Shown: positions 1 through 13,183, counted from the stretch's first letter. The stretch: 64,000 bases of DNA from Isoetes taiwanensis (GCA_021234155.1 JAJEKV010000080.1:728182-792181), one strand, 5' to 3'. Program-made: numbers and translations. Notes: generated by a model from the letters alone, not told the origin.

Positions 1-746
1 TGTTCTTATATGTCTTCTGTGAATGCAATGGTGTTGGTGCATTTCTCATGTGTATGGATTGAGGTATACCACGTATATATATACGTATAATAGCTGTATG
101 GGGTGCACAAGTTTATACGTGGGTTTCATGTGGAAATTGCACAGCCCTTGATTTGGCATATTCATGGAACTATACTTGGATCCAATGATAAAAAAAAAGC
201 AATAAGGATATAGCAATAAGGATATGTGTTGTTTTTTGTGGCCATGAATCTTGTGATATACAAGATGGTTGATGCTAATGTAACATTCTTATCCTTTCCT
301 TGCTTTCTATTAGGGGACTAGAATCTAATTTAAGCTTGTTTCTATTCTGGAGTCAACCTAGCATAGGATTTAATTTCCATGGTTGTCAAACCCCCTAAAA
401 CACAGAGCCATCTAAGTGTTTGACCCCATATGACACTTAGATGTAGGGCTCTGATGCTTCCAGAGGATATTTATGGAAATATTCACAGATCCAAGGGCTG
501 GAAATCCACTAGAGCACTCGTCAACCATAAGGGCAAGCAGATGCGAATCAAACGGAGAGAAAAGGGAAGATGGGGTGAAGCAGATTTGTTGAAAGGAGAC
601 TGATTTGCTGGAAGGACTTGCTAGAAACAGGCTGATTTGCTGGAAGGAGACCAATTTGCAGGAGCCGAAAAATAGGGCTTCATCATGCTTTATTCTTCTG
701 CATCGTTATCGCCATCTCCAAATGAGGTCGTTGGAAAGCATAGTAA
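1..746. other. Intergenic, no gene recognised
   Basis: AT-rich sequence with short chance ORFs only. Nothing here has recognisable protein similarity. A short tandem of the phrase GATTTGCTGGAAGGA recurs at about 600-650. The LINE fragment starts just downstream. Confidence 0.5.
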
Positions 747-773
747 ATGGAAATGTGTTCTTGTTTTATAAAT

Positions 774-1917
774 ATGAGTAAGACTAAGATCCTAGGCTTT
801 GGAATACAGAATGCTACCCTAATGTACCAGGGGAATATGATAGATCAAGCTCAATCCTATAAATATTTAGGACATGAAATTTTTACGGGACGTAAACCCT
901 GGACAAAGGGTGTTGATCTCAGAATTGCAGCAGCTTTAAAAGCGTTTTACGCCATGGCAAATATGTGCAGACATTCTCACATCACCTATTGGCCACTTCA
1001 GAAGAGACTTTTTGAGACTCTAGTCATGCCAGTAATTCTGTATGCTAGTGAAATATGGGGACCATCACTTTCTCGTTCTAAATGGCGAGAAGTTGAAGCA
1101 ATTCAAAAGACCTGGCTGCATATGGTTTTGAAAGTGAAAAGGGCGGTTCCATATGAACTGCTGTTATTTGAGTGTGGATCGTTTCCCTTGGAGATACACT
1201 CTATGAGCAACACGCTTAGATACCTTGATCAGAAACATCAAGCAAATGAGAACTCCTTGATTCGGCTTGCTCTTAAGGCAAATGAGAAACTCGAAACAGA
1301 TGGGCAGAACTGCTGGTACAAAGATGTGCATGGATGGTTATCCCGATGGGGGCTTATGCTCCTTTTACGATAAATTTAAGGCTCATGCCTTTCTTGCATA
1401 TTGTGAGGCATCCGATAAAAAGAAACTCCAATATTATATTAGATATTTTAATCCGAGCATAGTCATGCCATATCTCGTGTCTTCACCAAGATGTTCCTCG
1501 ACAAATCGGGCCATTGCTCACCTCCGTGAGTTCTCACCGCCTAATGATTGAGAAGGGGAGATGGTTGAAAATTGAGGAGAGCCAGAGGATTTGTGCGTGC
1601 AAAGAGGATATAGAAACAGAGAAACATGCCATATACTTTTGTCATAGACATGACACCCTTTGCGCCAAATATTCCAGGATTGATTGGACTCTACCTATGC
1701 ACGAGCTGTTTCCACACCTTCCCTCACTCCCTCACCTAGGGAATTTTCTTCGAGAGCTTTTGAACAATGTTGGACTCTGCTAGTGTTTTTATTATATGCA
1801 GATAGAGTTTTGATCAGCTCTCTCTTACTCTACCTCATTGATTGTACTAGACATGTATCTTTCTTGTCCCATAGCCTTCGGGCTTCCGAGGACGTTAATA
1901 TATTATTATTATTATAA
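774..1917 (+). mobile_element. 5'-truncated LINE: end of reverse-transcriptase ORF, zinc-knuckle region and (ATT)n tail
   Basis: The reading frame from about 780 carries the post-RT part of a plant LINE ORF2: a Y-K-Y-L-G motif soon after the start, then a conserved block reading LVMPVILYASEIWG, which in LINEs follows the RT catalytic palm. Catalytic RT motifs are absent, so the copy is 5'-truncated as expected for target-primed insertion. Two frameshifts (near 1345 and 1530) move the frame; the third segment has the Cys/His-rich end (C-A-C-K then H-x5-C-H) typical of the C-terminal knuckle. The 3' end has the phrase CTTCCGAGGACGTTAA followed by an ATT microsatellite at 1898-1915, the same tail type found on other copies here. 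It is a non-functional relic. Which LINE clade is unclear. Confidence 0.75.
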
Positions 1918-2749
1918 ATCTTTGCAGATGGAGATCTTGTGGGAGTATACCATTCGAGTAGTACTTAAACTAGACTTAGCAAATGCTGCTATTGTCATAG
2001 AATGATTGTAGCTTAAAGGGAGGCCAGACCCTTTGGTGTGCATTTGTGCGCAAGGGGTTCGAATCCTTTGGTTTGTCTATGAATTTGTTGCTTGTAGATT
2101 TTATGTACATTCATTGAATCTGTGGTAGTTTTGTTGGAGAATCGATTGGTTGAAAGCTTAAGCATAAATTATGGTGAAGTGGTGTCATTTATGAACAGAA
2201 ATATGAAGGTTTTCTTTCAAACTATCCTTTTGCATCTTTGTCACTAGTAAGCAAGTACGCAGGCTTCGTGAGTCTGTTGTATATTATGATGTTATGGCTT
2301 GCTTCTTGCTGCATGATCAACGCGGTCTGCATTACATGTACTTACATTGCCTTTCATTAGAATAGTAGTTGCGAGCGCAAGGTAATATTGGCTTATTAGA
2401 ATTTTTAATGGCCGCAAATTTACGTAGTTTTGGTTTATGTTTGGGATATGGTTGGGGCATCGATGTTCTAAAGGATGATGTCAACATAACTTATTGAAAC
2501 TACTAACTAGCTAACTATACTAATGTTATATGATTTTAGTGTATACATAGATATGAAGTTTTAGAGCTACATATATATGCGTAATGGCCTATAATCCTTA
2601 GATACTTTTGGATTGTCTTGGTTTTGTGATGATGATGATGAACTAATATGTAGCATAATTACAAGGGCTTCCAAGCGGATTTGATATGGATGTATAAATG
2701 CTCATATACGAGACCACAAACTATATATCCTAAAACAATTGGATGAGTT
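1918..2749. other. Intergenic; weak SINE-like Pol III box near 2005-2060
   Basis: No gene seen. A B-box-like GGTTCGAATCC lies at about 2046-2056, about 40 bases after an A-box-like TAGCTTAAAGG. This is compatible with a tRNA-derived SINE remnant, but no cloverleaf can be folded convincingly and no second copy was recognised. Confidence 0.25.
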
Positions 2750-3801
2750 GCTAAAAAAAGTGTACAGATTTGATAGGAAAAATAATCATGTTAGCTCCTT
2801 GATTGTATTGGTCTGGTGCATTGCGCATGCCTTGTTGGCTTGCCTTAGAGGATTTTCCACTAGAACTGCAAGTGTCTGATTTCATGATTACTATTGCCAA
2901 TGGATTGGGTATGCATCTTGCCCATTCTATTGTTAATGGTCCTCGAATTTGTGTATCTCTTCCTACTTGTGTCTCTATTCCCCAGTCAGTAGTGGTCAAA
3001 AGTGGCCCACTTTTTTCAAGTACAAACTACGTCTGCTTAATGGACTTGAGCTGGCCAAGATGTTTCCCAATGTTGAGGCTTTCGCTACTTACAGGTCTAG
3101 GCATACTTTTGTCTCTACCTCCCCAATTGCTCCTATCCCCTGTCACATAGCAGCCACTTCACCTGAGTGTCGTGTTGTATCATCTTCTTCCCCTTCTGCC
3201 TCTGCACTAGTTAATTCGCCAGTATTACCAGCTCGTATGCCTTCTTCTCTAGCTATTTCTGCACCATCGCCTTCTTTGAGTGCATCTCCGTCTCAGTCTA
3301 TATCAGTAGACCCTCTTAATGAGGATCAACACTCTCGTCTTCTGGACATTGCTCACAAGCAAGAATTATTGGAAGAAGGATGGTCTACTCCACGCTTGAA
3401 GAAGCTTGCACGTCGCAAAAATAGCTCGGCTCCTCAATCTGCGTTAGTTCACTCTGTAGCGGTATCTGCTACGATTGTTACAGTGGATGTCCCTGATTCA
3501 GTGGTATTGAACACCAGAGAGCAGATCAAGTTGCTGTTAATGATTCTATGGATGTGGAAGTTCGACCTGGTTAAAATAACTTTTCTATAAATATGATTAT
3601 ATATTATTCTTCTCTTTGTAGGAGAGGAAAATAGTGTGAACTGCATTATACTGTCATGCTTAGATGGGTGGCCCCGCTCAGTTGGATCTGATTGTCCACT
3701 GGGTTTTTTATTCCTGTCTCTGCATTGTATTATGTATTATGATGGAGTGTTATTAATAAAGTTTGACGTCCTTCAAAAAAAAAAAAAAAAGAAAAAAAGA
3801 A
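2750..3801 (+). mobile_element. L1-like retroposon fragment with poly(A) tail (ORF1-like remnant)
   Basis: The fragment ends in an AATAAA signal (3755-3760) and a poly(A) run (about 3775-3800), so it is a retroposed copy. Frame segments at 2803-3150 and 2949-3590 overlap and together resemble the gag-like ORF1 of plant L1 elements: a G-P-R-I-C-V-S-L block, followed by a Ser/Pro/Ala-rich low-complexity stretch (about 3130-3310) and a basic end with W-S-T-P-R-L-K-K-L-A-R-R-K. Frameshifts show decay. The RT ORF is absent. The ORF1 assignment rests on general resemblance; a retroposed host transcript remains possible. Confidence 0.45.
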
Positions 3802-6800
3802 ATCTTATTAGGATACTAAATTGTTTTGATAGAGGTTCAAGTCACCGTATTTTCATATTCCAAAAGCTTAGATGCATCAATATACATTCCGAGCTATAGG
3901 ATTTAAGATACATTCCAAGCTATAGGATTGACGGATCCGACAATCGAGATAGCTAGGGGGCGACCTCATGTAGAATATATTACCAAACATTACTATTACA
4001 TTTCAAAACTTCACAATGATCCATTGGTGTATATCTGGCTTCAAACTTTTTGAACCAATAGGAATGAGTTTTACTTTCCTAAGTTGACTTATTATAGTCT
4101 TTGATAGTTTTTCTAGTATTGCCATTACTGAGAAGATTTTTCGTTGAAAGACTTAAGAGGCTAATGGTTTTTTAATCCTAGTAGTAATGATTGCACTATT
4201 TCAATTGCACAAGTCCCATGACCAGTTGGTCTCATTGGATATAAGAAAATCATTCTATTTTATTTTATATTTATCTAAAGAAAAATTCTGGGGAATGATA
4301 GATTCATCTTCCCAACTAAGAAAGGGGATCCTTTAAAAATTTTCTTCCTACCAACCTAATGGTAACAATGGCGGTGGTAATCAAGGATTGGGCACACACT
4401 TGAAGAAGATAAGTTTGTAGTAATTGTCTTTGGGAGAAGATAGATTATTTCTGCTATCGTAGTTATAAATGGTGTGGGCAACCCTTTTAGTACATAAGTT
4501 GTTGGACTTAACTCATTGTGACGTTCTTCCTATATATCAACTACTCTAGAAGATGAGCAGTTGCTCTAATGAGGAGACATCCATGTGTAGATTGTGACAT
4601 CAATGAATATTCTAGAACAACAGAACCACAGTGGCACCTTGATTAGCCTTTTTAGAGGTAGATCACGTTGGGCGGAAATCATCCGCCATATCAATTTATT
4701 CTAAATAAGCACCAGATCATCCAACTTTCTCTTTATTACTATGATTAACCTTTGATTTTAGTTCAACTAAGTGTCTATTTCATTCATTCATATCATTTCC
4801 TAAGAAGGATGATGCGGAAATATCTTCTGCACTACATTTTAAGGACCTGATGTTGAAGAATATCTTCAAGGGAAGTGGCGCGACAAGGAGAGTTTTCTAG
4901 GAATAGAGAAAGCATCAAATTTCAATTAGATGGGGCTCACTTCAAAGATGGGGGGGCTTCTTTGAAAAGAGGTACATGACCTAGTTACAGTCTTATTCTC
5001 ATTTTTTGTATTAATCTATTCAATCGCATCGAAGACAAAGAGTGATGAAAAACTGAAGAGGGATTGCACGAAACTGAGCAGCTATTGGTCAAAAAGTCCT
5101 TAACCATATGCACTCATAGGGAGGATTTCAAGGTATGTGTTATTTGTATTGTCCTTTTATTCAATTTGATTGGACTTCTAAGCTGTAATATATGCCTTGC
5201 AATCAGATCTCGATGGATCATACAAAGCAATCCGAGAAAGAAGATGCAGATCCAACAAAGAAGGCAGCTGGAAGCGATCAAACTCCACCTCACTTGGGCT
5301 CTTGTGGTCGAAAACGTTTTAACTAGATTCGTAAGTGCTATAAACATTTAGTTAATTAATTTTACCTGTAGTAATGAGAACTTTAAATGTCATCAGGTAA
5401 TATTGGTCGTATTGTCACGGGAATGGCTATACGGATTCCCACTTACCCAAGACCTGAGGACCCGCTCGCCTGTGTCAGGAGCTACACAATCAAGGAACAG
5501 TCTCAAGGTGAGGAAATGCCAGGGTTTGTGGGATATGAATGATTGTAATTCTAGGAACGACATGGATATCTTGTTAACGTTATCTTCTTTTGTTTTCTAT
5601 AGGAAGCAGTGGGTCACATGCAGAACGGTTTAGCCGAGGACATCCTTAGATCTAACAAAAGAGCATTGAACTTCGAGGGCCAAGGCTCTGGACCCCAACC
5701 TTAGTTCAAAAGTCGCCTCCAAGCTTCAAGCTTCAAAAACTTGCTTTCAGGCTTCTGCTTGGCGATTTCAAGCTAAGAAATCATGCCACAAGAAGAGAAA
5801 AGCCATGCAGATCCAATACTTGAAAAGATGATGAAAAGATACAAGTAATAGCAGATGTGTAAGGCAAGGGTAGCTCGAGCGATCCTTTAGAAGAAAAGAG
5901 CCAACTTCCCATTTGCTCTGTTTCATAGCTCCCAAATAAGAACATCCCATTCTTCTTAAATCAATTCTTTGAGTAAATTTTAATTGAGATTATTGCAATG
6001 ATTTTGAGTTCAAAATATAGGTGAAAAGAAAGAGGCCAGGCAAAACATAGGAGAAGGAAAGCACCAATCGGAACCTACATATGCAATTGCTCGATTGGCT
6101 AATGTTTCGGCAAAACCTAGAAGAGGAAGAAAAAAGAAAATAAAAAGTGGGTTGGGTGATGGCGATGGCAATGGCGATGGCTATGACTATGGCTATCAAC
6201 ATCAGCAACCTAACCTTGGAAGAATGCCTGCAGATTTGGAATCACCAAAACTTCATCTTGGATGAATGCTTGCAGATTCGATTGAGCATCCACAAATAGT
6301 TCGCTTTGATGGGCCACAAATTTTCTTAAGGCCTTTTAGACCCTAGGTTAGGTCTCGTGTTCGAACCTCACTAGGATCTTGGCATCCTAGGACCTTTGGC
6401 CCCTGGTATCCTTGTAGGGGGTGGTGCTCCTTGAAGGGGGATTGCAAAAACATGCCATGTGCCGTCGTATGTCCTATGGGATGCTGGCTTGTGCTACGAC
6501 GTAAAAATACACCTTCCTTCCTTTTCATTTTCCATGTCCATTTTCTATACATTTCAATGCTAAAATCCACCCTAATGTATTGGTTGCATATAAACTTGCG
6601 ACGGAATACCCTTCAACAAGCTTATCCTGCTCAAGATTAGTTGTTCGTCCTCCTAATACTCATTTCAGGGAAAAGACGAATGTTCACAGCAGCTACAAAC
6701 TTCTTTTAGATATAAGGTTGTTTGATGCAATATCATGTATAAGCGACATGTCAATTTTATCACGACAACCTTACTTCATCGACTTACCAACATTTGTAAA

Positions 6801-7200
6801 GGAGTTAAAAGGAAACCTAGCACACAACTTCATACATTTCACTTGCAATCTTGTAAGTTTTCTAAATGAAGTAGATAATGCTTGAGCATACATGCAAGAA
6901 GTTGGAACATAGAACGATGACCATTACAACCCTCTCTTCATGTTGGCTTAACCGCCACTTCCACTTTGTTAAGTTTACCCTGAACTCTAAGATATGGAGC
7001 TATGAAAAATAAACCTTGGCTTCCAAAGATGATATGTGCAGAGATGGGGAAGGAATCGAGAGCTGTGTTTATAAGCATTGCTTTGCTTGAAATGTCAAGA
7101 ACCGAAAATTCGCTTTGTTTGAAGATGAAAAAGATGCATGACATTTACCAATCTGTTTCTACGCATGATTTTCCAAGTAAATACGTGTACAGTATATGGA
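3802..7200. other. Intergenic with exon-like decayed segments (5213-5323, 5400-5540)
   Basis: No identifiable gene. Two short open stretches look exon-like: 5213-5323 (acidic/basic, opens with MDHTKQSEKEDADPTKK) and 5400-5540 (reads NIGRIVTGMAIRIPTYPRPE). They may be remains of one gene but I do not recognise it. A possible SINE B-box (GTGTTCGAACC) lies at about 6355. GGCGATGGC-type repeats occur at 6160-6200. The remainder is unstructured AT-rich DNA. Confidence 0.3.
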
Positions 7201-7250
7201 CTATATTTTGGGATTAGGGCTTCTTTGGGCTTAGGGTTCCTTTGTCTTTC

Positions 7251-7280
7251 TAGGGTTTTGAAGAGAAACCGCGAGCAGCT
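7251..7280 (+). promoter_or_regulatory. Telo-box leader of the eL24 gene
   Basis: TAGGGTTTTG at 7251-7260, with related TTAGGG phrases about 15-35 bases upstream, lies immediately before the eL24 start. AGGGTTT telo-boxes near the transcription start are a known hallmark of plant ribosomal-protein genes. Their presence argues that a genuine promoter and 5' leader accompany this coding region. Confidence 0.55.
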
Positions 7281-7769
7281 ATGGTGTTGAAGACGGAGCT
7301 ATGCCGGTTTAGCGGGGCGAAGATCTACCCAGGCCGGGGCATTCGTTTTGTAAGGGGAGATTCACAGGTTTTTCTCTTCATCAATTCAAAATGCAAGAGT
7401 TACTTCCACAACAGGTTGCGTCCTGCCAAGCTCACATGGACAGCCCTTTACCGGAAGCAGCATAAGAAGGATGCCCATGCTGAAGCTGTAAAGAAAAGGC
7501 GTCGCACTACTAGCAAGCCTTATTCTAGATCTATTGTGGGTGCTTCTTTGGAGGTTATTCAGAAGAAAAGAAGTGAAAAAACGGAAGTCCGTGTTGCTGC
7601 CCGTGAAGCTGCTTTGAAAGAAATCAAGGAGCGGATTAAGAAGACTAAGGATGAGAAGAAGGCTAAGAAGGCTGAGGCCATAGCCAAGGCAACCAAAGTG
7701 AAGGGTGCTGTTCAGAAGGGCCCTGTTGGTAAAGGTCCCAAGCTTGGTGGTGGTGGTGGAAAGCGTTAA
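7281..7769 (+). CDS. RPL24: 60S ribosomal protein eL24 (RPL24)
   Basis: A single uninterrupted 162-codon frame encodes a full-length eL24, close to the usual plant length of about 164. The N-terminal domain (residues 1-65) has the family signature: [12 protein letters not shown], then the [14 protein letters not shown] block, and [16 protein letters not shown]. The rest is the Lys/Ala-rich helical tail that extends across the subunit interface, ending GGGGGKR. It is a structural protein of the large ribosomal subunit; in plants eL24 is also linked to translation reinitiation. The start is the first ATG, after a telo-box leader. Plant eL24 genes usually have introns, so the intronless form is notable and may be a retrogene, although no poly(A) or target duplication is visible. 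Confidence 0.95.
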   Translation: MVLKTELCRFSGAKIYPGRGIRFVRGDSQVFLFINSKCKSYFHNRLRPAKLTWTALYRKQHKKDAHAEAVKKRRRTTSKPYSRSIVGASLEVIQKKRSEKTEVRVAAREAALKEIKERIKKTKDEKKAKKAEAIAKATKVKGAVQKGPVGKGPKLGGGGGKR

Positions 7770-9184
7770 TCTTGGTAAGAGAAAGCAAATGTTAAGTTTT
7801 GTTTTCCTTTGTAGTTTACATAAAGTCTTATTGTTCGGAAGTCTGTTAAAATTTTTATTGTTCAGAAGCTTGTTGAAGCTTTTCTGCTCTTACTTCCCTG
7901 TATCTTGATCAACAGTGTAATTACATGGCATTGAGATCTGCATTAATCTTTGTACTTAATTATCTTCAGTTGTGTTTCATTTTTTGCGTTGTTGCTGGTT
8001 CATATCTTGTATAAAAGACTCGTATGTTTTTAGTCTCTCTTTTGTTCTGCATTTTGTGTCTGTTTTGGTTGATGATATGAAAATCAAGCTTCTCATATAC
8101 CGATGTCTTATAGTCGATTGTGTTAAGGGACGTTTGTAAGTGAATCTCAGGGAGTTTTCTTTCTAAACAGAGATTCACTTTGAAAATACATTTATACATG
8201 GATAAAGGTCATTTTGCAAAAGATGTGAGCTGGTAGGAATGATAAGATTAACTTCAAACCTAATTGATAAAAGTGATAGGAACATACAGTTAAGTCAGGA
8301 GTAGGACCTGTTGAAATTTTAAATTTTAAAAACATTTTGGGAGTAACCTTTGCGTAAAAACCATCACTACTGAATTATAGGGTGTTTTAATGATTTTTTA
8401 ATCAAGTAAAATTCTTAACTTATGCTGATTGTCTCTTGATTCTTTCACAGAATTATGCACGCACTCAAAGAATACACCGTTATAAATTAGACAGGTTTTC
8501 AATTCATGAGGGACAATAAGCAAGCCATTATTATGAATGCAATGTTTGAATTGATAAGGCCAGAAAGCTAGTTAAAGCTATTTCTAATGTGGTATGTATG
8601 TATAGAATCGCAAAAGCTGTGGGTTTTTGGCTTTTGCCACGGGTTCCACTTTTTTTTGGGTGTGGATAAGCTTGTACGCTTTTTTCTTTTTATTGGAAAA
8701 TTAGGAATGCTGGAGTCGAGAAGAAGGTTTTTGCTGCGATGTGAAGCAGAAGCATCATTCCTGAAGGTCATTTTGGGGGCAGCAATGTCATAAACGCTTC
8801 GCAGAATTTTTGGTACAAAAAATGATTTTCCGATTCCCTTAAATATAGTACTCCCTTAAATATGGTACGACCAATAAAAAAAGAGCTGCTTAAGGATTTA
8901 TCCGACTCATTTTTATCTAGTTAGGATTTTTTTCGGTGCATAAAATAAGTTATAGGATTCTTTTTGTATATGGTTGGTTGGTATGTGTTTTTTGGTTAGC
9001 CTACTACCTCTAATTATATTTATGCATGTAAGAAATGGTTTTTGAATGAAAACCTAACGAGCTCAAAGTAACATGTAAGCAGGATAAATTCTTTTTTTCC
9101 CCTTATCTTGCTGCTTTCTATGCCGGATTTGGCCGCTATGGGCTTGCGGCTCCCTAACCCGACTACGATCAGCCATTGGTCTTC
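7770..9184. other. eL24 3' flank and intergenic DNA
   Basis: The 3' UTR of eL24 occupies the first few hundred bases, with repeated GTCTTATTGTTCGGAAG / TTTTTATTGTTCAGAAG phrases at about 7825-7875. Beyond that I see no gene or structured repeat. Confidence 0.4.
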
Positions 9185-10880
9185 TGCAGTGGAAATTGAA
9201 TCGTTTTCTCCTTGCATTACATGTCTCCATCTTTGCATCCTCTTGCTCTTCCCTTCAATATTCCAAAGGATCCAGTAAGCAAGAGGCATTGCACGGCCAT
9301 AAAAGTCAATGTTGGGATGCATTCCCATTGAATTGGAGGACTGGAGAACAAGAAAACATGCAACAGGAAGAGAATTTGGAAATGTAGGCATTGGTAAAAG
9401 ACAAGAAGACCAATGGAAAGAACATTAGAAACGGACATGGAATTAGTTGGAGCATGATGAAGAGAAGGTGTTGATTTTTTGTACTCTTTATAAAGCAAAT
9501 CGTAGAGCAAGAAATGCATTTGCTCGATTTGACTAAGAATTTCAAAATATCTAGTATTTATGCCACAGAGTTATTTTACCTTGATGAAGTTAGAAAGGAA
9601 AGCAGAAATGTATTGAGGTTGCAGCAACAACACAACAACATTATCTGTGTAGTGAGATTGACTTGAATAGCATTCTTGTTGACAACAGATCATATGCTTT
9701 TGATACTAGATGGAGGATGGAAAAGGGGTCTTGTTCATGAATTGGGGGCTTCAATGAAAGGTAATATCATATAAAGGTGTGGAATTGATAAGGTCACTTG
9801 ATGGTTCAGATTTGGAGGAAGATCCTAAATTCTAAGAAGCCTTTGTAACAAGTCTTGGATTAGGAAGCGAAGGGAGGAAGCTGGAGTGATAGGTATACTT
9901 TCAAATATACAAGTTTTAGTTCCTATTAATTTGCTATCATCTTTTAAGCGAGTGAAGCAGTTTGGATTCCTTGAAATAAAGGAGTTGGCTTAGTTGGAGG
10001 CATACTTTCAAATGTAAGTTTTAGTTCCTATTAACTTGCCATCATCTTTTAAGCAAGTGAAGTAGTATGGGTTGTCTGAAGCAAAAGAATTTGTTGCTTC
10101 ATACAATCCATATTACATCACTTGCTTGAAAGATGATGACAAGTTAATAAGAGCTAAAACTTGCATACATGGAAGTATACCTGTCACTCCAGACTCCTTC
10201 ATTTCCTAGTCCCTTCAATAAGACTTGTTGCAAAGGCTTCTTGGAACTTAAGGCCTTCCTCCAAACTTGAACCATCAAATGACCTTATCAATTCCATGCC
10301 TCTGTACATATTGCCTTTCACTGAAGCCCTCAATTCATGAAGAAGACCTTACTTCCGTCCGCCATCTGGTATCAAAGGGTACGATATGCGGTCAACAAGA
10401 AAGCTATTCAAGTGAATCTCACTACAAAGATAATATTGTTGAATATGTTATTGCTGCAACGTCAATAGATTTCTGCTTTCCATTTCTAACTTCATCAAGG
10501 CAGAATGATTCTTTATGCTCCTACAAGATTTGCTATACAAAGAGTACAAAAGATCAACTTCGGCTCTTCATCATGCTCCAACCAATTCCATGTTAGCTTC
10601 CAATGTTCTTTTCGTTGGTCTCCCTGCCTTTTACTTGTCCTTGCATTTTCAAAGTCCTGTGTATTATCTTTCTGATGCTCTTGTTGTTGTGTGCTTTCTT
10701 GCTTTCCTATCAGTCCTCCAATTTAAGATGGATTGCCTTCCCGCATTGATTTCTGTGGTCATGCAATGCCTCTTGCATAATGGAAGCTTCGGCAAATTGA
10801 AGGGAAGAGCAAGAGGGTAAAAAAAGGGAGACATACAAAATAAATAATGCAAGGAGAAAATAGATTCAATTGCCATTGCA
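9185..10880. repeat. Long inverted repeat (foldback), arms about 0.8-0.9 kb
   Basis: The sequence from about 9185 to 10070 recurs in reverse complement from about 10085 to 10880. Marker phrases include CCTCTTGCTCTTCCCTTCAA near 9238, matched by its complement at about 10795-10815, and GAATTGATAAGGTCA near 9782, matched by TGACCTTATCAATTC near 10280. The apex is near 10090. By eye the arms are clearly diverged, with indels, but recognisable along their full length. Near the apex the left arm also has an internal tandem duplication (about 9890-9970 and 10000-10070). No transposase was seen. It could be a foldback element or an inverted duplication able to form hairpin RNA. Confidence 0.75.
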
Positions 10881-13019
10881 TCACTATCTCAATAATGACC
10901 TCTCCTCACTTGCTTTGTAACATTACCATTCTTTTAATATATTGATGACACAGTACTTCAAAAAAAAAAAAAATGACCCATCCTCATACTCGTCCCATCC
11001 TCATACTCGTCTCATCTCAACCCTTGATCCAGAGAATATACCAGAGGATATGCCACATCCTCTAACCGTGACCATAGTGCCAAAAAGAAGATGGGGTCAA
11101 ACCCCAATTTCCACGTCAGCCTAAGGTTCTGAGGCCATGGTCCCAAGTCAATCATACATAACAAAAGCTCAGTCTTCTGTAACGTACATTGAATTATAAA
11201 ATTAAGAACATAACTGAATAACAAGAACAAGAATGTGGAACAAACAGAAGCTCGTCTTCCATAACATACATTGAATTATAACAAGAAGAATATAATTGAA
11301 TAACAAGAACAAGAATTGTGGAACAAAGAGTCTGAGACAACTCTGAACAGTATTACAAGCTGCCATTCCAGTTAACAAGAGCACATCCTCTATAAACATC
11401 CAACATAGCAGGTGTGCCAATAACACTCTACAGGATTGCAATAAACTGGACTCCATGAAGGAACATGCACTTCTGTAGGGAAGCACATGACAATGATGAT
11501 AATCACGCACTTCGAAAGACACAGAAATACATAATGTTTGTGATTTCTATGCCAGATGTCAAACAATCTGCCATTTTCCTTTCTGCTACATAACAAGGAC
11601 ACCTTAACAAGGAGAGGTCGCAACAGTAAAACAAAGTGCCCTTCATAAATAGTTTCTCAACCATAAACAGTAGAAGAAAGTGAGCTTCATAAATCAGCTG
11701 TGTGCCTATGAGCCGCTTTATGAATTACACAACAATGCCAGTCCGAGCCCATGCTCCACAACAACACCTCCACCTCACACCTTCCACAAGCCTCCCTGTG
11801 CCAAAGCAAAATTGTTGAAAAACATACCGGCACAAGAAATCCGTTGAAGGAGAATCCGGGCCCAAAATGTGAGAAAAAAGCCTCACATGCCTCCACGGGC
11901 ATGCAAGCAGAAGAAGATACATATTCTTCTAACCTGGAGTGCTTGAATGAAAGCAAAAGAATAGAAAAGGTGCAAAAAATTCCATCACCAAAAAAAAAAA
12001 AAAGCTCGATTGAAGAGGTGGGATATGGCAGCAACTCCAACAGCGTCAAAGATGCCCGGATGTCCACTGCCATACTCATCTCCACGCGACCCCTCCTTCC
12101 CAGCCGCTCAAGAAACTTACTAAAAAGCCCAAACCAACCACATAGGAAACCTAAGTTACTAACCTCGGCCGACCATTGAAGGACCAAAACCTATATACTG
12201 ACGTCAGCATTATACGAAAAAGGCATACGAATACCCCCATAAACCATTACAAACCATATGTAATAAGTTGCCCACTCCACAATTGCAGAAGATAATAGCA
12301 ACAACTCTTCCGCACCTGCACATTTTAAAAGAATAGAAGGATGGATATAGATGGCCGATGGATCCATTGTGGTCGTTTAGGTAGCCACAGGCCTGCAGCG
12401 ACATCGAACTGAAGAGCATAAACTTGTGGACCAAAAATGTAGTTTACAACCTTCTAATTAATACATTTCTAATTTCATGTTGTTTTTGGATTGCTCCCTG
12501 TTAAGGGGCAATTCGTTGGGGGGGGACAGTGCCTTTGGTATATTCTAGGCAAATCTCATGATCTAAAGGGTAGAATTGCTGGTTCTTTTTTTGGAGTGAA
12601 AAAACAGTTTTGTACTTTATATAAGAACATAACCCTAAGGCCCACTGGAAAACTCATTATGCCCTAATTAAAAAAAGAAAAAGAAGAGAAAAAATACCAT
12701 TTTGTTGTATAATCTTGAGATTTTTGGGCGTCCAACAGGACAAACCCATGGCAGAACAGTGCATGATAAAATTTAATTGTAATATCTTTTCCTCCAAAGT
12801 TTTGCTAATTCCAGTATTTTTTCCTTTTCCTAGGGCTACGCCCATATCAGACCAAGAAAATTTAGTTAATGCTGAAAGAATAACAAGTGCATTCCATGCT
12901 TTTCATTTTGAACTTGGTTAAATTATGTTTGAAGAAACGAACGAACGAAACGTAACGAACGCAACGGCAACGAAAACGCGAGCGCAATGTAACGAACGCA
13001 AGCGAAATGAGCGAACAAA
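10881..13019. other. Intergenic with a ~80-bp tandem duplication (about 11165-11325)
   Basis: No gene recognised. Two adjacent copies of a ~80-bp unit containing CATACATTGAATTATAA and GAATAACAAGAACAAGAA occupy about 11165-11325. Short open frames at 11687-12187 have no recognisable similarity. Confidence 0.4.
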
Positions 13020-13160
13020 CAAAGTAGAATAGAATAGAATAGAATAGAATAGAATAGAATAGAATAGAATAGAATAGAATAGAATAGAATAGAATAGAAT
13101 GGAATGGAATGGAATGAAGTAGGATGTTTTTATCATCCACGGAGACCAATCGGCCTATGG
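13020..13160 (-). repeat. LINE 3' tail with (AGAAT)n microsatellite
   Basis: On the minus strand the phrase GGTCTCCGTGGATGATAA is followed by ATTCC and then TATTC repeats (AGAAT on the plus strand, about 13026-13106). The same phrase with a different simple repeat ends other LINE copies in this window, so this is read as a tail-only LINE remnant. Confidence 0.55.
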
Positions 13161-13183
13161 GACCTAATATGAGAGCGTAATAG

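Noticed and set aside
1990-2062. tRNA gene around GGTTCGAATCC
   Set aside because: No acceptor stem or anticodon arm can be folded; at most a SINE remnant.
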